Positions 20,794 through 30,149 are shown, counted from the first letter of the stretch. The stretch is 64,000 nt of DNA from Chitinophaga pinensis (GCA_945861665.1 CAMAVS010000006.1:96674-160673); one strand, 5' to 3'. The notes: generated by a model not told the origin, from the sequence alone. Numbers and translations: made by a program.

Positions 20794-22719
20794 ATGTACC
20801 TTTGCCGAATTAAAAAAAAGCATTTGGATACCAAAAAACATTATTCGTATAAAAACATATTGCTTTATGTAGCAAAACTTTTCGTTTTTTTGCTTTTGAT
20901 TTTTGCTATGAATAGGCTATTATTCTTGACATACAACATTTCGAGCGTATGGAAAAATGGCCTCGAACAAATTCTTTTGTCTTTTTATAAAGGCTTACGA
21001 CTTGATATTTCATCGGCATCCTACATTTTAATTATACCCATTTTTCTATTTTTCATTCAATCGTTAGTGGAATTGAGAGCCATAAATTGGATAAGCAAGT
21101 ATTATTTTTTTCTGATACTTTTTGTAATGTCGGCAATTACATCATTTGAATTAGGGCTTTATGACGATTGGGGTTCCAAATTAAACTACAAAGCCTTATC
21201 CTATTTGGCACATCCAAGCGAAGTTATAAAAACAGCTTCAGTAAAAATCACAATAATTTCAGTACTTTTTTTCGCAGTTCAGCTCTTTTTGTCACTACTT
21301 TTTTACAAACGATATGTGTATACTGAATTCATAGGCTTGAAACGAAATTGGTTCTTCCCCTTGCCCTTTCTCATTTTAGGAGAAGGTTTTATGCTTATGG
21401 GATTAAGAGGAGGCATCCAACAAATACCGGTTAGTTTAGGAGCTGCGTATTATTCAAAAAGCAATGATTTAAACTCAGCATCAATGAATTCCTTTTGGTA
21501 CTGCATGAACAGTATTTATCAAAATAAAAAATTCGGAAACAATGTAAATCCTTACAATTACTACAGTCCTTCCGAAGCTAAAGCAACCAGCAAGTATTTA
21601 CACAGTATTGCAAAAGACACAACTATAAGTGTTATAAATAGTAGCAGTCCGAATATTGTATTAATTATTTTAGAGAGCTGGACAGATCAGTTAATTGAAT
21701 CGTTGGGAGGTGAAAAAGGCATTACTCCTAACTTTGACAGATTAAGCAAAGAAGGCATTGTGTTTAGTAATTTGTATGCTTCGGGCGAACGCTCCAACCA
21801 GGGAATGAATTGCATTTTTAGTGGTTTTCCTGCACAGCCAACAGTTGTATTAATATCCCAATCGGATAAATTCCAGAAACAACCTTTTTTAGTAAACCCT
21901 TTTCACGACAAAGGTTATCAAACATCCTTTAGTTTTGGTGGCGACCTTAACTATGGTAATATAAAAGGCTATTTTATGTACAATAAGTTTGATGAAGTCC
22001 AAGACGAAGCTTATTTTTCATCCAAAGGGTATCCTCAAGGAAAGCTAGGAATACATGATGAGTTTATGTTATCTGAATTAATGGATAAATGCAATTCGAG
22101 CAAGGCCCCCTTTTTCAATTGCTTGTTTACCTTAAGCAGTCATTCGCCCTACGACCAACCATTACAAGGCTCATTAAAAGATAAAATTTTAGCGGAATAT
22201 CCTTTTTTATGTTCTGCAAACTATACTGATAAATGCTTAGGCGACTTTTTTCAGAAAGCAAAAAAACAAACTTGGTACAAAAACACGTTGTTTGTTTTAG
22301 TTGCTGATCACGGACACATTACTTCCTTAGATAACGATGCAAAGGGATTGAAAATACACCATTGTCCGATGTTATGGTTAGGCGATGTTATAAAACCCGA
22401 ATTCAGAGGTTATAAACACGATAAAATAGCTTCGCAAAACGACCTTGCCTCTACTCTATTGGCACAGTTAAATATGGACAAGTCGGCATTTAAATGGAGT
22501 AAGAATTTGCTTAATCCTTATACAAAAGAGTTTGCTTATGTAACCAATAGTTTTCCTGATGGTTGGGGTTTTATTACACCCAATAACAGATATATGTACG
22601 AATGCCAAAACAACAGTTTTTATTTGAAAAACTTCGCCTCTGTTGCCGATTCCTTGAAATACTTAAAGGAAGGAAAATGCTATATGCAGCAATCTTTTCA
22701 GGAATATTTAGATTACTAA
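20794..22719 (+). CDS. LTA synthase family membrane sulfatase / phosphoglycerol transferase-like
   Basis: The 641-residue protein has about five N-terminal membrane helices (residues 22-215) and an extracytoplasmic sulfatase-fold domain. Metal-site features are NIVLIILESW (Glu), the nucleophile segment SGERSNQGM and VADHGH. The nucleophile position appears to be Ser where Thr is usual in this family. Members transfer phosphoglycerol or phosphoethanolamine groups to surface glycans or lipids; the Bacteroidota substrate is not known. The start is uncertain. The ATG at 20794 overlaps a -7-like box (20797-20804), so translation may begin at TTG 20824, which keeps the first helix. It converges with the BatA gene. 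Confidence 0.8.
   Translation: MYLCRIKKKHLDTKKHYSYKNILLYVAKLFVFLLLIFAMNRLLFLTYNISSVWKNGLEQILLSFYKGLRLDISSASYILIIPIFLFFIQSLVELRAINWISKYYFFLILFVMSAITSFELGLYDDWGSKLNYKALSYLAHPSEVIKTASVKITIISVLFFAVQLFLSLLFYKRYVYTEFIGLKRNWFFPLPFLILGEGFMLMGLRGGIQQIPVSLGAAYYSKSNDLNSASMNSFWYCMNSIYQNKKFGNNVNPYNYYSPSEAKATSKYLHSIAKDTTISVINSSSPNIVLIILESWTDQLIESLGGEKGITPNFDRLSKEGIVFSNLYASGERSNQGMNCIFSGFPAQPTVVLISQSDKFQKQPFLVNPFHDKGYQTSFSFGGDLNYGNIKGYFMYNKFDEVQDEAYFSSKGYPQGKLGIHDEFMLSELMDKCNSSKAPFFNCLFTLSSHSPYDQPLQGSLKDKILAEYPFLCSANYTDKCLGDFFQKAKKQTWYKNTLFVLVADHGHITSLDNDAKGLKIHHCPMLWLGDVIKPEFRGYKHDKIASQNDLASTLLAQLNMDKSAFKWSKNLLNPYTKEFAYVTNSFPDGWGFITPNNRYMYECQNNSFYLKNFASVADSLKYLKEGKCYMQQSFQEYLDY
20797..20804 (+). promoter_or_regulatory. 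putative -7 promoter box over the annotated start of the LTA-synthase-like gene
   Basis: TACCTTTG matches TAnnTTTG exactly but no good -33 TTTG lies 19-21 nt upstream. If active, transcription would start near 20810, inside the longest reading frame, and the TTG codon at 20824 would be the first likely start. Confidence 0.35.
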
Positions 22720-22752
22720 AAACAGTAAAGCTTAGTGAATACTACGCTTAGG

Positions 22753-24822
22753 TTATGATACAACCTTAACCGTTGGCTTATTTCTCCAAAACCTAAGCAA
22801 TAATAACTCTGCAGCTAAAAATAATAATACAAGCAATATACATAGCTTCCAAAGTGATTTCCCTTGTCCTGCTTCTTTGAGTGTTGTCGTAATGTCTTTC
22901 CCCTTGAATTCCAAGACAGAAAAATTGGTATAGCCCTCTTTTTCATATTGCCCTTGAAGTTCAGATGCAGTATAACAAGCCAGTTCCGATTCCTTACGAT
23001 CGTAATTAAAGCCCAATCCCCTTATTGAATCGGTATTGGAGGACAATAAATAATTACCCGCCAAACTAAGTTGATTGTGCAGCATCATTACCGTATTCGA
23101 TTCTATTAGCTTTGCTTCGGGTACTAAATCGAAAGTGGATGTAAGTGAACGAATATGCAATACATTATCACCTGTAAGTTTCAGATTGGACACTTCAACC
23201 GAATTATCCTTGCCAATGGTATAAAACAAATTGGATTGCGGGATACTAAAAAGTGCCATTTTATATAAAGTAGGAACAAACACCGCGTGCTTTACCAAGT
23301 TACTAAATTCAGTATTCAATGGTATAGATGACAGATATACTATTCCTTTTCCGGATGTATATTTTGCCATAAACACATCTCCATTGTGCAATTTAATTAG
23401 GTATTCCTCTTTTGAACGGTTGTTTTTAGTGATGGTATAATGTGAAAAAACAGCCGGTAAATCCATATTCTCGGGAATTTTCGAGAATACATCCGAATAC
23501 AAAGGATGTTTTAAGTTAATTCCCTCAGCCTTTGTATTTACTGTATCTATTGCTGTAAAGTAATTAGCACCCAATGAACTTAATAAATTTTGGTATGAAT
23601 TAATATCGGCTGTTACTGATGGGAAAACCAGCAAACTACCTCCATTACTTACATAGCGCTTTAATTCCTGTGCTAAACCACTTGAGATGTTATTGATTTC
23701 ATTCAGCACTACAAAATTAAACAACGGTAAAGCCGAATAATCAATGGCCTTTTCACTTATATTGCTGTATTTAAAAAAGGCATCGTTGCCAAACAATGAA
23801 TTCAAATAGGGACTTTCCTCTTGTCCGTTTATAGCCAACACCTTTATACTTCCCGCTACATCAAAAGTAAAATAAAATTTATCATCATACACAATAGGAT
23901 AATCGCTCAACTCAACACTTGCAAAGTGAATACCCGATTCCTTACAGGTGAAATTTATTTTTGTGGTAATGGTTTCACCGGCTGCAATATTAAAACTAGA
24001 CACAGCTTTCTGCACATTGTTAATACTCAGTTTCAAAGGTACATTCTCTATTTCCTTATCGGATGAATTGCGTACACGAACCATTAACTCCTCTACCTTG
24101 TTTATTTGTCGTGCAGGGGTTGCAAACCAACAAGAGTCAATATACAAGTTTACCTCCTTGTTTACGATACCCGGAACCAAATATACATTTGCCGAAGTAT
24201 CATTGGAAAGTGTTGAAACATTAGTAATGCTCTTTTGAAAATCGGAAACAATAAAAACATCTTTTACTTTACAGTTACTACTTGTAAGCATATCTTGCTG
24301 ACGAGAAAAGGTTTCCGACACTTTCTTAACCGCAGGCGAAACCTTAATTTCCTTTACCCTTTCTAGGAACTCTTCTCGGTTTATCCAACGTTGGTGCTTG
24401 CCTTCAAAATCGTTTGTGAGAATATTGAACTTATCCGATGGCTTATAGGCAGCAGCAATGGCAATGGCATTCCTTTTTGCTTCTTCGAGCAAGGTTCCGG
24501 TTTTACCTGTTGCATCCATACTAAAGGAATTATCGATGTAAATACTTACAGCCTTTTGTGTATTGTTTACCGCTTTATTATTCACAGGTAAATAAGGTTG
24601 TGCAAAGGCAAATACCAGGAATGATATGGCTAGTATGCGCATCAACAATACCAACAAATGTTTTAATTTTGATTGAGATTGGGTATGCTGTTTTACCTCC
24701 TTTAAGAACTGAACATTGCTGAAATAAACCGTTTTAAACTTTCTGAAATTGAATAAATGAATAAGAATTGGAACAGCAATGGCTGCAAGTGCAAATAAAA
24801 ACGATGGACTTACGAATTTCAT
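22753..24822 (-). CDS. BatA/VWA domain-containing membrane protein
   Basis: This 689-residue protein starts with the BatA signature (FALAAIAVPILIHLFNFRKF then VYFSNVQFLKE) and a second helix (about 57-76). A von Willebrand A domain follows, with the MIDAS-type motif DNSFSMD near residue 97. The middle contains immunoglobulin-like beta segments and an amidotransferase-like domain (LKRYVSNGGSLLVFPS). A final helix lies at about 665-683. Such proteins belong to the Bat (aerotolerance-associated) group, usually encoded beside MoxR and DUF58 genes. Here the DUF58 gene is 29 kb away at 51929 and no MoxR ATPase is visible. The exact function is unknown. Confidence 0.8.
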   Translation of the reverse strand: MKFVSPSFLFALAAIAVPILIHLFNFRKFKTVYFSNVQFLKEVKQHTQSQSKLKHLLVLLMRILAISFLVFAFAQPYLPVNNKAVNNTQKAVSIYIDNSFSMDATGKTGTLLEEAKRNAIAIAAAYKPSDKFNILTNDFEGKHQRWINREEFLERVKEIKVSPAVKKVSETFSRQQDMLTSSNCKVKDVFIVSDFQKSITNVSTLSNDTSANVYLVPGIVNKEVNLYIDSCWFATPARQINKVEELMVRVRNSSDKEIENVPLKLSINNVQKAVSSFNIAAGETITTKINFTCKESGIHFASVELSDYPIVYDDKFYFTFDVAGSIKVLAINGQEESPYLNSLFGNDAFFKYSNISEKAIDYSALPLFNFVVLNEINNISSGLAQELKRYVSNGGSLLVFPSVTADINSYQNLLSSLGANYFTAIDTVNTKAEGINLKHPLYSDVFSKIPENMDLPAVFSHYTITKNNRSKEEYLIKLHNGDVFMAKYTSGKGIVYLSSIPLNTEFSNLVKHAVFVPTLYKMALFSIPQSNLFYTIGKDNSVEVSNLKLTGDNVLHIRSLTSTFDLVPEAKLIESNTVMMLHNQLSLAGNYLLSSNTDSIRGLGFNYDRKESELACYTASELQGQYEKEGYTNFSVLEFKGKDITTTLKEAGQGKSLWKLCILLVLLFLAAELLLLRFWRNKPTVKVVS

Positions 24823-24830
24823 AGAATGCT

Positions 24831-24838
24831 CAAAAGTA
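24831..24838 (-). promoter_or_regulatory. putative -7 promoter box for the BatA-domain gene
   Basis: TACTTTTG on the minus strand matches TAnnTTTG and lies 8 bp upstream of the ATG at 24822. No good -33 element was found at the right distance, and the leader would be nearly absent. Confidence 0.3.
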
Positions 24839-24907
24839 GCGTAAAAAAAGAAACGATATTGCTTTAGTAGAAAACAAATTTAAATATCAATTTTCTATCA
24901 AACACTA

Positions 24908-26590
24908 CTACTCCTTCACCAATTTGGATACCATTTCCTTACCATCAGCAATAAGCCTTACAAAATAAACCCCTGTTTCACTATTTCGAATATCAATAAA
25001 TTGAACACCATTATCGAAAACTTCATTTAATACAATTTCTCCCAAGGTATTGCAAATAATTACCTGCGCATTTGTGTTGAGCTCGATAGCAAAATAACCG
25101 TTGGAAGGGTTTGGATAAATCCGTATTGGGCTTAGCTTATTACTTTCTGCAATTCCAACTCCCGATTGGCTCATTTTATAAACAAAGCAATCGTAACTGC
25201 CTGCTGAAGTTAATGGAGCTACTCCGCCCGGATAAAAATCGGAGGTGTTTTGAAAAAAGCCTGAAGTATACACATTTCCCGAAGCGTCAACTGAAATGGA
25301 ACGCGCTGCATCATCACCTATTCCTCCCACATTTATTACCCAAGCAAAATTTCCTGTAGCGTCTAGTTTTGATATAAAACCATCTTTTACACCTGCACAG
25401 TTTAGATTAACGGTTGCTGCACCAGGGTCGAAATCAACTGTATAATCATAAAAGCCTGTAAAATAAATACTGTTTGCAACATCAAGTGTGATTGCAAATC
25501 CATAAGCAGATGCGCTTCCACCTCCCACATTTTTTACCCAAGCAAAATTACCGCTTGCATCCAATTTTAATACAAATGCATCGTACACACCTAGACTGCT
25601 AATATTCATTACAGCGGCACCTGGATCAAAATCAACTGTGCCTTGAAAAGAGCCTGCTATAAATACATTCCCCGAAACATCCAAAGCCATTCCATAGCCA
25701 TTATCTGCACTCACTCCACCCAAACTTTTGGCCCATACAAAATTGCCGGAAGCATCTAGTTTTGATATAAATATATCCTCGGCAGCTAAGGAAGTTAAAT
25801 TGAATGTTCCTGCATTGGGATCGAAATCGGATGTGCTTTGAAAAGAGCCGGTGGTATAAACATTACCTGTGGCATCCACCACCATTGACTTTGAACCATC
25901 AAAAGCTGTTCCACCCATATTTTTTGCCCAGACAAAATTGCCCAAAGCATCTAATTTTGAAACAAACACATCATCGCTTCCTGCTGAAGTTAAATTTGTT
26001 GTTCCTGCACCCGGATCAAAGTCGCCTGAACCTTGAAAAGAACCAGCAGAATATACATTACCTGAGGCATCAACTTTAACCGACCAACTATTATCGGAGG
26101 CCATTCCACCCAATTGCTTTACCCAAACAAAATTGCCCAAAGCATCTAATTTTAAAACAAAAATATCGTCCGAACCATAGGCTGTTAAAGCGTCTATACC
26201 GACACCCGGATTAAAATCCACTTGCCCTTGAAAGGAACCCGTAACATAAACATTAGCTGCAGCATCCACAAAAATGGCATTCCCGAAATCGTTTGAAAAA
26301 TTGCCTATACTTTTTGCCCAGACAAAATTGCCTGAGGCATCCAACTTCGAAATAAAAACATCAAAGCTACCGATGGGTGCTAAATTGCTTGTTCCCGCCC
26401 CTGGATCGAAATCGCATACTCCATTATAATTCCCTATAGTGTACACATTACCCGATGCATCAATGGCTGAAGCACGTGGAATATCGGCCGATGCCCCACC
26501 CATACCTTTTACCCATTGGAACGTGAGTTGTTGGGCGGTTATGAACCCTATAGATAAAAAGTAAAGAATGAGAGGTATAAGTTTTTTCAT
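24908..26590 (-). CDS. secreted SBBP-repeat protein with type IX secretion sorting domain
   Basis: The 560-residue protein has a signal peptide (about 1-19, ending ITAQ). Seven to eight tandem SBBP-type repeats of about 54 residues follow, each with DASGNVYxxGxFQG, DFDPGAGT and DxFxSKLDASGNFVWAK. The last 80 residues are a type A sorting domain (IRIYPNPSNGYFAIEL ... SKLVKE), which directs export through the type IX system and cleavage at the cell surface. The repeated beta-propeller-like body suggests a surface or matrix protein, but no ligand can be inferred. The repeats are also similar at DNA level. Confidence 0.88.
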   Translation of the reverse strand: MKKLIPLILYFLSIGFITAQQLTFQWVKGMGGASADIPRASAIDASGNVYTIGNYNGVCDFDPGAGTSNLAPIGSFDVFISKLDASGNFVWAKSIGNFSNDFGNAIFVDAAANVYVTGSFQGQVDFNPGVGIDALTAYGSDDIFVLKLDALGNFVWVKQLGGMASDNSWSVKVDASGNVYSAGSFQGSGDFDPGAGTTNLTSAGSDDVFVSKLDALGNFVWAKNMGGTAFDGSKSMVVDATGNVYTTGSFQSTSDFDPNAGTFNLTSLAAEDIFISKLDASGNFVWAKSLGGVSADNGYGMALDVSGNVFIAGSFQGTVDFDPGAAVMNISSLGVYDAFVLKLDASGNFAWVKNVGGGSASAYGFAITLDVANSIYFTGFYDYTVDFDPGAATVNLNCAGVKDGFISKLDATGNFAWVINVGGIGDDAARSISVDASGNVYTSGFFQNTSDFYPGGVAPLTSAGSYDCFVYKMSQSGVGIAESNKLSPIRIYPNPSNGYFAIELNTNAQVIICNTLGEIVLNEVFDNGVQFIDIRNSETGVYFVRLIADGKEMVSKLVKE

Positions 26591-26629
26591 TGATATTATA
26601 TTTGAAGTATTTTTACCTCAAAATAATTT

Positions 26630-29600
26630 TTAAACCCTGATTCCAATTATTAAAATGTCGTCAATTTGCTCTAAATCACCTTTCCAATTATTCAAAGATA
26701 ATTTTAGGGTTTCATGTTGTTCTTGCATTGAAAAAGTTGATATTTTAATAAGTAAATCTTTTAATTGTTTATACATAAATTTCTTTCCATTAGTACCACC
26801 AAATTGATCGGGCATTCCATCCGTTAATGCATAAACAACATCATTTTTTTGCAAATTGATAATATGTTGAGTAAATGAAATTGTGTCTTTATCGTGTTTA
26901 CCAATAGGCATTTTATCGGCAGCAAATTCCAACATTTTATTCTCTCGAACTATCCAAATTGGATTATTTGCTGCTGCATAAGTGAGAATACTATTTTTGA
27001 AATCAAAACTAATTAAACTTGCATCCATACCATCCTTACCTCCTTCTTTGCTACCATCCTTTTTTAAGGTTTGAATAATTTTTGTTCTTGTGTGATTTAA
27101 AATTTCAGCAGGAGATGTTAATTTTTCGGATTCAATGGCTTTTTCAATACAAGAAATATTCAAGATACTCATAATTGCCCCAGGCACACCATGCCCTGTG
27201 CTATCAGCGGTAACTAAAGCAAAACTTCCATCGCTTAAATTAGATGCCCAATAAAAATCGCCACTAACTATATCTTTTGGTTGAAAGAAAACAAAATAAT
27301 CCTTTAGATTTTCATCTAAAATCATTTTACTGGCTAACAAAGAACGCTGTATTCTTTCTGCATAATTTATACTATCGGTAATTTCTCTGTGCTTTTCTTC
27401 CACTAACTCTTTTTGTTTTTCAACAATAATATTTTTCTGAACTAATTCTTCGGTTCGTTGTTCAACGGTTTTTTCTAATTTTTCTTTTTCTGCTACTAAT
27501 TTCTTTTCTCGGCTTTTTATATAGTACCAAAAGGAGGTAATAGCTAATAATGCTATAAAAGTTCTGAACCACCAAGTTTTCCACCAAGGCGGACGAATGG
27601 TAAAGGTGTAGCAAAATTCACTACTCCAATAACCCTCACTATTCATGGCTTTTACTTTAAAGGTGTAATTGCCTTGCGGTAAGTTGCCGTAAGGCGCTTC
27701 GGTGCGGCTTGTTAGGGCAGACCAATTTTCATCTAAGCCTTCTAATTTATATTGGTACTTTACCTTTTTTGGTTGCATCATGGTAATGCCAATAAAATTA
27801 AAAGTGAGGTAATTGTTGTTGTAGGCCAAACTCAAATTCTCGGGTAGGCCATACCATTTTGAGATGCCATCAAATTCAAAATCTCCAACAGTAACACCAT
27901 TTCCTAAAACATAAGAGGTATACTTCGCAACGTTGCTTTGATCCCTCTCCTTTGGAGAGGGTTGGGGTGAGGTTAAATTTACCCAAGCGATATTTTCATT
28001 AAACAATGAAATGCTTGTTAGCTTTATGTTTGGTGGTATGGTATCAGGTTCAACGCCACTGGAATGAAAGGCAGTAAGCCTATCGTTTGCTCCTATCCAT
28101 ATGGTACCGTTTTTATCTTGTAAAATACTTTTGCCATTACAACCAACGCCATAAAAACCATCATCATAGTTATATTTTTTAAAAAATACATCACGCTCGT
28201 TTATACTTCCAGACTTGACTTTGTCATTTATTTCAAAAACTTTAGCTTTACTAAGCACACTTAGCCCAAATCGGGTGCCGAACCAAAGGTTTCCGTTCCG
28301 ATGGCTATCGGAATTGTCTTCTAAGATACTCAAAACAACATTATTGCTGAGCCCTTCTTTTTCTGTAAAATGCGTAAAGGATTGACCGTCATATTTACTG
28401 ACTCCGCCATACGTGCCGAACCAAAGGTTTCCGCTTTTGTCTTCTAAGATACTATAAACTTTATTATCGCTGAGCCCTTCTTTTTCTGTAAAATGCGTAA
28501 AGGATTTCCCGTCATATTTACTGACTCCGCCAGACGTGCCGAACCAAAGGTTTCCGCTTTTGTCTTCTAAGATACTACTTACAACATTATTGCTGAGCCC
28601 TTGTTTTTCGGTAAAATGCGTAAAGGATTGACCGTCATATTTACTGACTCCGCCAGACCTGCCGAACCAAAGGTTTCCCGTTTTATCTTCGATAATACTA
28701 AAAACATTATTATTGCTCAGCCCTTGTTTTTCGGTAAAATGAGTAAAGGATGCTCCATCGTATTTTGATACACCGCCAACTGTACCGAACCAAAGGTTTC
28801 CGCTTTTGTCTTCTAATATACTCCAAACAGTATTGCTGCTGAGCCCTTCTTTTTCTGTAAAATGCGTAAAGGATTGACCGTCATATTTTGATACACCTCC
28901 GCCATCGGTGCCGAACCAAAGGTTTCCGCTTTTGTCTTCCAACATCGAAAAAACAGTATTATTGCTGAGCCCTTCTTTTTCTGTAAAATGCGTAAAGGAT
29001 TGACCGTCATATTTTGATACACCTCCGCCAGACGTGCCGAACCAAAGGTTTCCGCTTTTGTCTTCTAAGATACTACTTACAATATTATTGCTGAGCCCTT
29101 CTTTTTCTGTAAAATGCGTAAAGGATTGACCGTCATATTTTGATACACCTCGGTCATACGTGCCGAACCAAAGGTTTCCGCTTTTGTCTTCTAAGATACT
29201 ACTTACAACATTATTGCTGAGCCCTTCTTTTTCTGTAAAATGCGTAAAGGATTGACCGTCATATTTTGATACACCTCCGCCATCCGTGCCGAACCAAAGG
29301 TTTCCGCTTTTGTCTTCTAAGATACTACTTACAACATTATTGCTGAGCCCTTGTTTTTCGGTAAAATGCGTAAAGGATTGACCGTCATATTTACTGACTC
29401 CGCCAGACGTGCCGAACCAAAGGTTTCCGCTTTTGTCTTGCAGCATACAGCGTATTACATCGTGCTTTAAGCCTTGTAGTTTACTAAAAGAGGAAAAAGA
29501 ATGTGGGTTGTTATCGTTTATGTGTGGGTCTTTGGCAAGGGTTACTTCGGGGATGCCAGCAACAAAAGGGCTGTCGATGGCGGGAATTGTTTTGGGTAAT

Positions 29601-29929
29601 GGAAAGGTATCTTGTCCAGGTATAATTACTTTTGGTGTTCCGGCAACTACAATTTTGGGTTCACCTGCAATGTGCACATTGGTGTTGGTTGGTACTACCT
29701 TAGGTTTACCAACAGGTATCTTTTGGATTTTGCTTTCATCTACCAAAACAACTTTGGGTTCAGCCATGCTATCTTTGGGTAAAACATAACCTTTGGCTTC
29801 AACTACTTTTGGTGCAAAGGTGTTTGGTCGTTCCCGCTCTTCCTTTTGAGAGCAGGAAAAAAGGAACATCCCGCTTATTAAAAGAATGATTTGAATTTTT
29901 ATTTTGTTAATATAATTTTTTGAAGTCAT
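26630..29929 (-). CDS. lipoprotein with ten-unit propeller, Y_Y_Y domain and SpoIIE-type PP2C phosphatase
   Basis: The 1099-residue protein begins with a lipoprotein signal (LFSC, Cys26). A P-K-V-V-rich linker (about 35-130) comes next. Ten near-identical 41-43-residue two-component-propeller repeats follow (ILEDKSGNLWFGT...GGVSKYDGQSFTHFTEKEG), then a Y_Y_Y domain (about 700-770), one membrane helix (about 775-800), a coiled coil (805-865) and a SpoIIE phosphatase domain to the end. The phosphatase metal-site segments SGDFYWA, DSTGHGVPGAIMS and DGMPDQ are present. The layout suggests a periplasmic sensor controlling a cytoplasmic serine phosphatase, possibly acting on an anti-anti-sigma factor; that target is inferred. 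Two short palindromes are inserted in frame (27943-27961 and 28296-28313). Confidence 0.85.
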   Translation of the reverse strand: MTSKNYINKIKIQIILLISGMFLFSCSQKEERERPNTFAPKVVEAKGYVLPKDSMAEPKVVLVDESKIQKIPVGKPKVVPTNTNVHIAGEPKIVVAGTPKVIIPGQDTFPLPKTIPAIDSPFVAGIPEVTLAKDPHINDNNPHSFSSFSKLQGLKHDVIRCMLQDKSGNLWFGTSGGVSKYDGQSFTHFTEKQGLSNNVVSSILEDKSGNLWFGTDGGGVSKYDGQSFTHFTEKEGLSNNVVSSILEDKSGNLWFGTYDRGVSKYDGQSFTHFTEKEGLSNNIVSSILEDKSGNLWFGTSGGGVSKYDGQSFTHFTEKEGLSNNTVFSMLEDKSGNLWFGTDGGGVSKYDGQSFTHFTEKEGLSSNTVWSILEDKSGNLWFGTVGGVSKYDGASFTHFTEKQGLSNNNVFSIIEDKTGNLWFGRSGGVSKYDGQSFTHFTEKQGLSNNVVSSILEDKSGNLWFGTSGGVSKYDGKSFTHFTEKEGLSDNKVYSILEDKSGNLWFGTYGGVSKYDGQSFTHFTEKEGLSNNVVLSILEDNSDSHRNGNLWFGTRFGLSVLSKAKVFEINDKVKSGSINERDVFFKKYNYDDGFYGVGCNGKSILQDKNGTIWIGANDRLTAFHSSGVEPDTIPPNIKLTSISLFNENIAWVNLTSPQPSPKERDQSNVAKYTSYVLGNGVTVGDFEFDGISKWYGLPENLSLAYNNNYLTFNFIGITMMQPKKVKYQYKLEGLDENWSALTSRTEAPYGNLPQGNYTFKVKAMNSEGYWSSEFCYTFTIRPPWWKTWWFRTFIALLAITSFWYYIKSREKKLVAEKEKLEKTVEQRTEELVQKNIIVEKQKELVEEKHREITDSINYAERIQRSLLASKMILDENLKDYFVFFQPKDIVSGDFYWASNLSDGSFALVTADSTGHGVPGAIMSILNISCIEKAIESEKLTSPAEILNHTRTKIIQTLKKDGSKEGGKDGMDASLISFDFKNSILTYAAANNPIWIVRENKMLEFAADKMPIGKHDKDTISFTQHIINLQKNDVVYALTDGMPDQFGGTNGKKFMYKQLKDLLIKISTFSMQEQHETLKLSLNNWKGDLEQIDDILIIGIRV
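27943..27961. repeat. palindromic repeat inserted in frame in the propeller-phosphatase gene
   Basis: CCCTCTCC TTT GGAGAGGG forms a perfect 8-bp stem with a 3-nt loop and is followed by TTGGGGTGAGGTT. On the coding strand the element is read as LTSPQPSPKERD, which interrupts the region between the propeller and the Y_Y_Y domain. I recall this sequence as a short dispersed repeat in many Bacteroidota genomes; no second copy was seen in this window. Confidence 0.7.
28296..28313. repeat. 18-bp palindrome inserted in the tenth propeller repeat
   Basis: TTCCGAT GGCT ATCGGAA replaces the CTT found at this place in the other propeller repeats, a net gain of 15 bp. The protein repeat therefore reads LEDNSDSHRNGNLWFG in place of LEDKSGNLWFG. 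The insertion keeps the frame. Confidence 0.7.
28330..29440. repeat. tandem ~126-bp DNA repeats encoding the propeller
   Basis: Ten units of 123-129 bp are nearly identical at nucleotide level; blocks such as GTGCCGAACCAAAGG, GACCGTCATA and TTGCTGAGCCC recur in most units. Differences cluster at a few codons in each repeat. This is a coding repeat, not a CRISPR array: there are no unique spacers. Confidence 0.85.
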
Positions 29930-29955
29930 AATTTTTTGTAATAATAGTTAGTAAT

Positions 29956-29987
29956 CAAATGTATTAAATTATCCCAAAGGAATCCAA
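29956..29987 (-). promoter_or_regulatory. promoter of the propeller-phosphatase gene
   Basis: On the minus strand TTG (29985-29987), 21 nt, then TACATTTG (29956-29963). The -7 box ends 26 bp before the start codon at 29929. Both elements fit the Bacteroidota consensus. Confidence 0.6.
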
Positions 29988-30141
29988 CGATAATTTGAAT
30001 AATAAAATTCAGTTAGTTTCGCTTATTCAATAATTTATTTTGATAGGCATTTTTGATTCCCTTTACTTAATTGGCACTTTTGTTTTTTCGCTATTGTGCC
30101 TTGGCTAAAAACCCAAATCTTATTCTTACATAATTTTACTT

Positions 30142-30149
30142 TAAATTTG
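30142..30149 (+). promoter_or_regulatory. putative -7 promoter box of the sugar module
   Basis: TAAATTTG matches TAnnTTTG and ends 21 bp before the TTG start of the first gene. The -33 element is poor. The rest of the 29930-30170 divergent gap shows no gene. Confidence 0.4.

Noticed and set aside
22728..22749. Terminator between the convergent LTA-synthase-like and BatA genes
   Set aside because: A short hairpin (AAGC-TAGT/ACTA-GCTT) exists but is weak and has no T-run on either side.
28330..29440. Possible CRISPR array from regularly spaced repeats
   Set aside because: The repeats are contiguous 126-bp coding units of a propeller protein with no unique spacers, and no cas genes are present.
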